In this document: positions 61,603 to 64,000 of the stretch, in pieces
How positions within the stretch are numbered: position 1 is the first letter of the stretch
How the letters are laid out: the number at the start of each line of letters is the position of its first letter
Assembly (NCBI RefSeq): GCF_000208745.1
Contig: NC_030858.1
Coordinates: forward strand, 31,384,171 to 31,448,170
Direction: 5' to 3'
DNA length: 64,000 nt
From: Theobroma cacao
Taxonomy: Eukaryota; Streptophyta; Magnoliopsida; Malvales; Malvaceae
Notes under the pieces: generated by a model
Databases searched by the model: none
What the model was told of the DNA's origin: nothing
Seen by the model: the letters and a program-made list of their open reading frames with translations, nothing else
Program-made: the position numbers and the translations under genes

Positions 61603-64000
61603 GAGATGTAAAGGCTGTATGCTACTTTATATTGTGGAATGTGGTAATGCCTCGATATACTGCTTGAGAGTAAAAAAGTGCAATTTTCTGTTAGATTGAG
61701 TGGTAACATATGTGAAAAGCTGTTTGTATTACTCTGTTATATGTTTGAATTCTAGCCTTGCTGTTCAATTCGTTTGCTATAATGAAAGTTAATAGTATTG
61801 GCTATATCTGTTTCTTTTCCTGCTATTGTCTTTTTATATTTGGTAGAAAATATAATGAAATTCATCTTATTCCTATGGAATGTACTTGGAATTTTGTGAA
61901 TGAGCTGAAGATGGGCAATGTGCATTTTGTATCTGATTTTATTTGTGGAAGGCATTGGAGGTATGGTTATTTTTGCACTTAAAGAATCAATGTATTATGC
62001 TGTCATTAGTTAGACTAACTTAATTACCATTAATTTGATTAAGAAAAAGGTTTAGTGACAATGAAATTGATTAAAACAAAAAAAAAAGGAAAGAATTTAG
62101 GGAAATGGAGAAAAATTGTGGGTATTTTAATATTCAAAGTACACTTTGAACAAATATTAGTTCTACTGATGGAATCTTAAGATTTGTTATTTTTTCTAGA
62201 GAGATAAATAATGTTTCAAACTAACGAGGTAAGTTTATTTTCGATAAGACTCGTGGATGACAGTAACTTTTTCCTAATTAAATTATATATTTTTTAATAT
62301 ATTTAATGCATAATTGGATTATAATTGAAGCTAATTATTTAATTTGATTGTAATTAAAGATGATTGATTTTAAATATAACTAATTATATTTCGACATAAG
62401 AATTATGCTCCAAGATGTCATTTAAAATTTCTACCATAGTAACCCCATTCATTTAAAAATAAGAATTTTAAATGACAGCTTAAATAATGATTTATAACTT
62501 TCGAGAAAGAATTTATAAATATAATAATTTTAAAATTTAAATCATCTAAAAAATAAAATTAAAAAAATACATTATCTTTTAATACAAATTAACATAACAT
62601 GGTAGGGAAAAGGTGGATAGAAATTCGGAACAAGTCACTTATAGACTAACGATTAACTAATGATCATTAAATTCAAAGACTTGTATTCTGCTTAGAGGTA
62701 ACCATAAATGAGATCAACCTTAGTTAACACTTTGAAATCTTAAAAGGTATTAATTTAAGGAAAGTTTATTATTACAATATAAAAAATAATTTTTATATAT
62801 TTAAATATATTTTATAAATAAAATTTAAGTAAAAAATTATTTGTTAATATAATAATTTATAACATATATAATTTGAAGACCCAAATCTGGCTCTACATTG
62901 AGCCACGTTTTTATTCTTTTAGACTGACATCTGGAAAGGTATAAAAATATAAAAAAGTGTTAGCTTTTGACTTTTTCAATTTTGGAAATTTCAACACCTT
63001 ATGCAGTGCCTCCATATGTACCTTCATTGCTATACCACTAGAAAGTTATGAGCTTAAAAAAAGGAAGCTGATGTTTGGCTTTTACAGGCTTCGGTATTAC
63101 AATTAATTGTTTGAGTGTGCAACACATCTAATTTGGATGAACTTCTCTTCTTCCATTCAGAACTGCATTTGATCTTATCGCTTTTAGTTAGATTTTTTTT
63201 TTCTTTCTAGAGATTTCTTTAGTTGTTTATAAGTTTCTTTACTTTTCTTTTTTAAAAAATAAATTTCTTTACTTTTATCTATAACTTATATAATTTGAAG
63301 ATATTTGGCCACATTTTTTTCTCATAAACTGTCATGTGGAAAGTTGTGACTTTTATAACATACTTAAAAGGAAGCCTGAAGCTTTTAGAGTTAATCGCTT
63401 GGAGGGCACAGAGAGTGAAAGAGAAAAGATGTTGAAGCAAAGAGAGAAAGAGAGGGGTGCAAAAGGGTAAGAGTGAACCACGTGAAGGGCAAATAGAGAG
63501 AAAGAGAAAAGATGTTGAAGCAAAATAGAGGGGGTGCAAAAAGGTCCTTGTGTTGCACATGGGTAATATTCTAGTAATAATTAAAAATCGAACCGAACTT
63601 AAAAAACATGTCCAAGGCCTGGCTTGAGGTGAACTAGGCCCGTGGACCCCTCTACAGTTTAGTAAAGCCTTTGATTAAAGTCTGATTATGTCTACCACAT
63701 TGGTAGCTTTGTAGTGGCTATTGTTGAAGATGGGTGACTTTGAACTACTGGAGTCAGTTTCACTAGGAAAACAGAGACCAAGACAAGAGAGTTGTAATTA
63801 TACTTGTCAAAGGCCTATATTTAAACCAAGCCTAAATGGGTCAGCTCACCAAATCAGTGGGCTGGGGCGGATCAGTCTTATAAGTCAAAAAAATTAATAA
63901 TTTTATATATTTAACTATATAAAATTAATAATTATTATCAATAATCTTACTTATTTTATATATTTTAATGTAGTTAATCTTTACTTATCAAATTAATAAT
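61603..64000. other. Tubulin 3' flank and AT-rich spacer
   Basis: Bases 61603-61760 are the probable 3' untranslated region. The rest is AT-rich with no supported gene. Segments near 62865-62940 and 63278-63360 resemble each other (ATAATTTGAAGA, then CTGTCATGTGGAAAG-like), and a short tandem duplication lies at 63404-63545. Bases 63560-63900 include retroelement-like phrases but no frame. Confidence 0.5.
63404..63545. repeat. Short tandem duplication, offset 83 bp
   Basis: GGGCACAGAGAGTGAAAGAG starting at 63404 and GGGCAAATAGAGAGAAAGAG starting at 63487 are each followed by AAAAGATGTTGAAGCAAA and then GGGGTGCAAAA. The two copies are about 60-65 bp each, nearly identical in the core. Confidence 0.8.

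Overview
The window is nuclear DNA of a flowering plant, most likely a core eudicot. Genes have many short introns with GT-AG borders. Spacers are AT-rich and full of small transposon remnants. The gene families are plant-type: SCAB1 actin-binding protein, an E-class pentatricopeptide repeat (PPR) protein, a plant soluble epoxide hydrolase and a plant beta-tubulin. The species could not be identified from the sequence.

Layout. 1-8.7 kb is repeat-rich: two inverted copies of one Mutator-like (MULE-type) element flank a decayed cytochrome P450 relic, and the second copy is split by a Ty3/gypsy-type LTR. 8.8-10.1 kb (+) holds a three-exon epoxide hydrolase with a one-base frameshift. 11.5-23.0 kb (-) is a complete 12-exon SCAB1-type gene (494 aa); its intron 6 hosts a 1.97-kb element whose long inverted arms carry FAR1-like sequence. 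23.8-28.1 kb is AT-rich spacer with a 541-bp MITE. 29.0-35.5 kb (+) is a 778-aa protein with four Myb/SANT-like domains, each domain on its own exon. 36.8-39.2 kb (+) is an intronless PPR gene. 39.9-44.3 kb is a 4.36-kb MULE-like element with GCGTGAC-word arrays, a 197-bp tandem repeat and a small gene-like unit encoding a 74-aa probable coiled-coil protein. 46.4-49.6 kb (-) is a predicted Golgi glycosyltransferase of 614 aa. 50.6-51.2 kb (-) is a flavin monooxygenase relic. 53.7-55.8 kb (-) is ribosomal protein L7 (uL30), followed by a tRNA-Trp (-) at 56.1 kb. 59.1-61.6 kb (+) is beta-tubulin.

The genes do not form a pathway. They are a normal mix of housekeeping genes (RPL7, TUB, tRNA-Trp), cytoskeletal genes (SCAB1, TUB), an organelle RNA factor (PPR), a nuclear DNA-binding candidate (Myb/SANT array) and metabolic genes (epoxide hydrolase, glycosyltransferase).

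The most distinctive signal is the transposon content. Five elements have 9-bp target-site duplications (three perfect or 8/9 cases read directly beside each terminus, two further 8/9 cases). Two of the families carry dense subterminal arrays built on a CGTG core. The best candidate for something undescribed is the 74-aa mini-gene inside the 39.9-44.3 kb element. All exon borders were placed by reading splice consensus and protein continuity by eye; no database search was possible.
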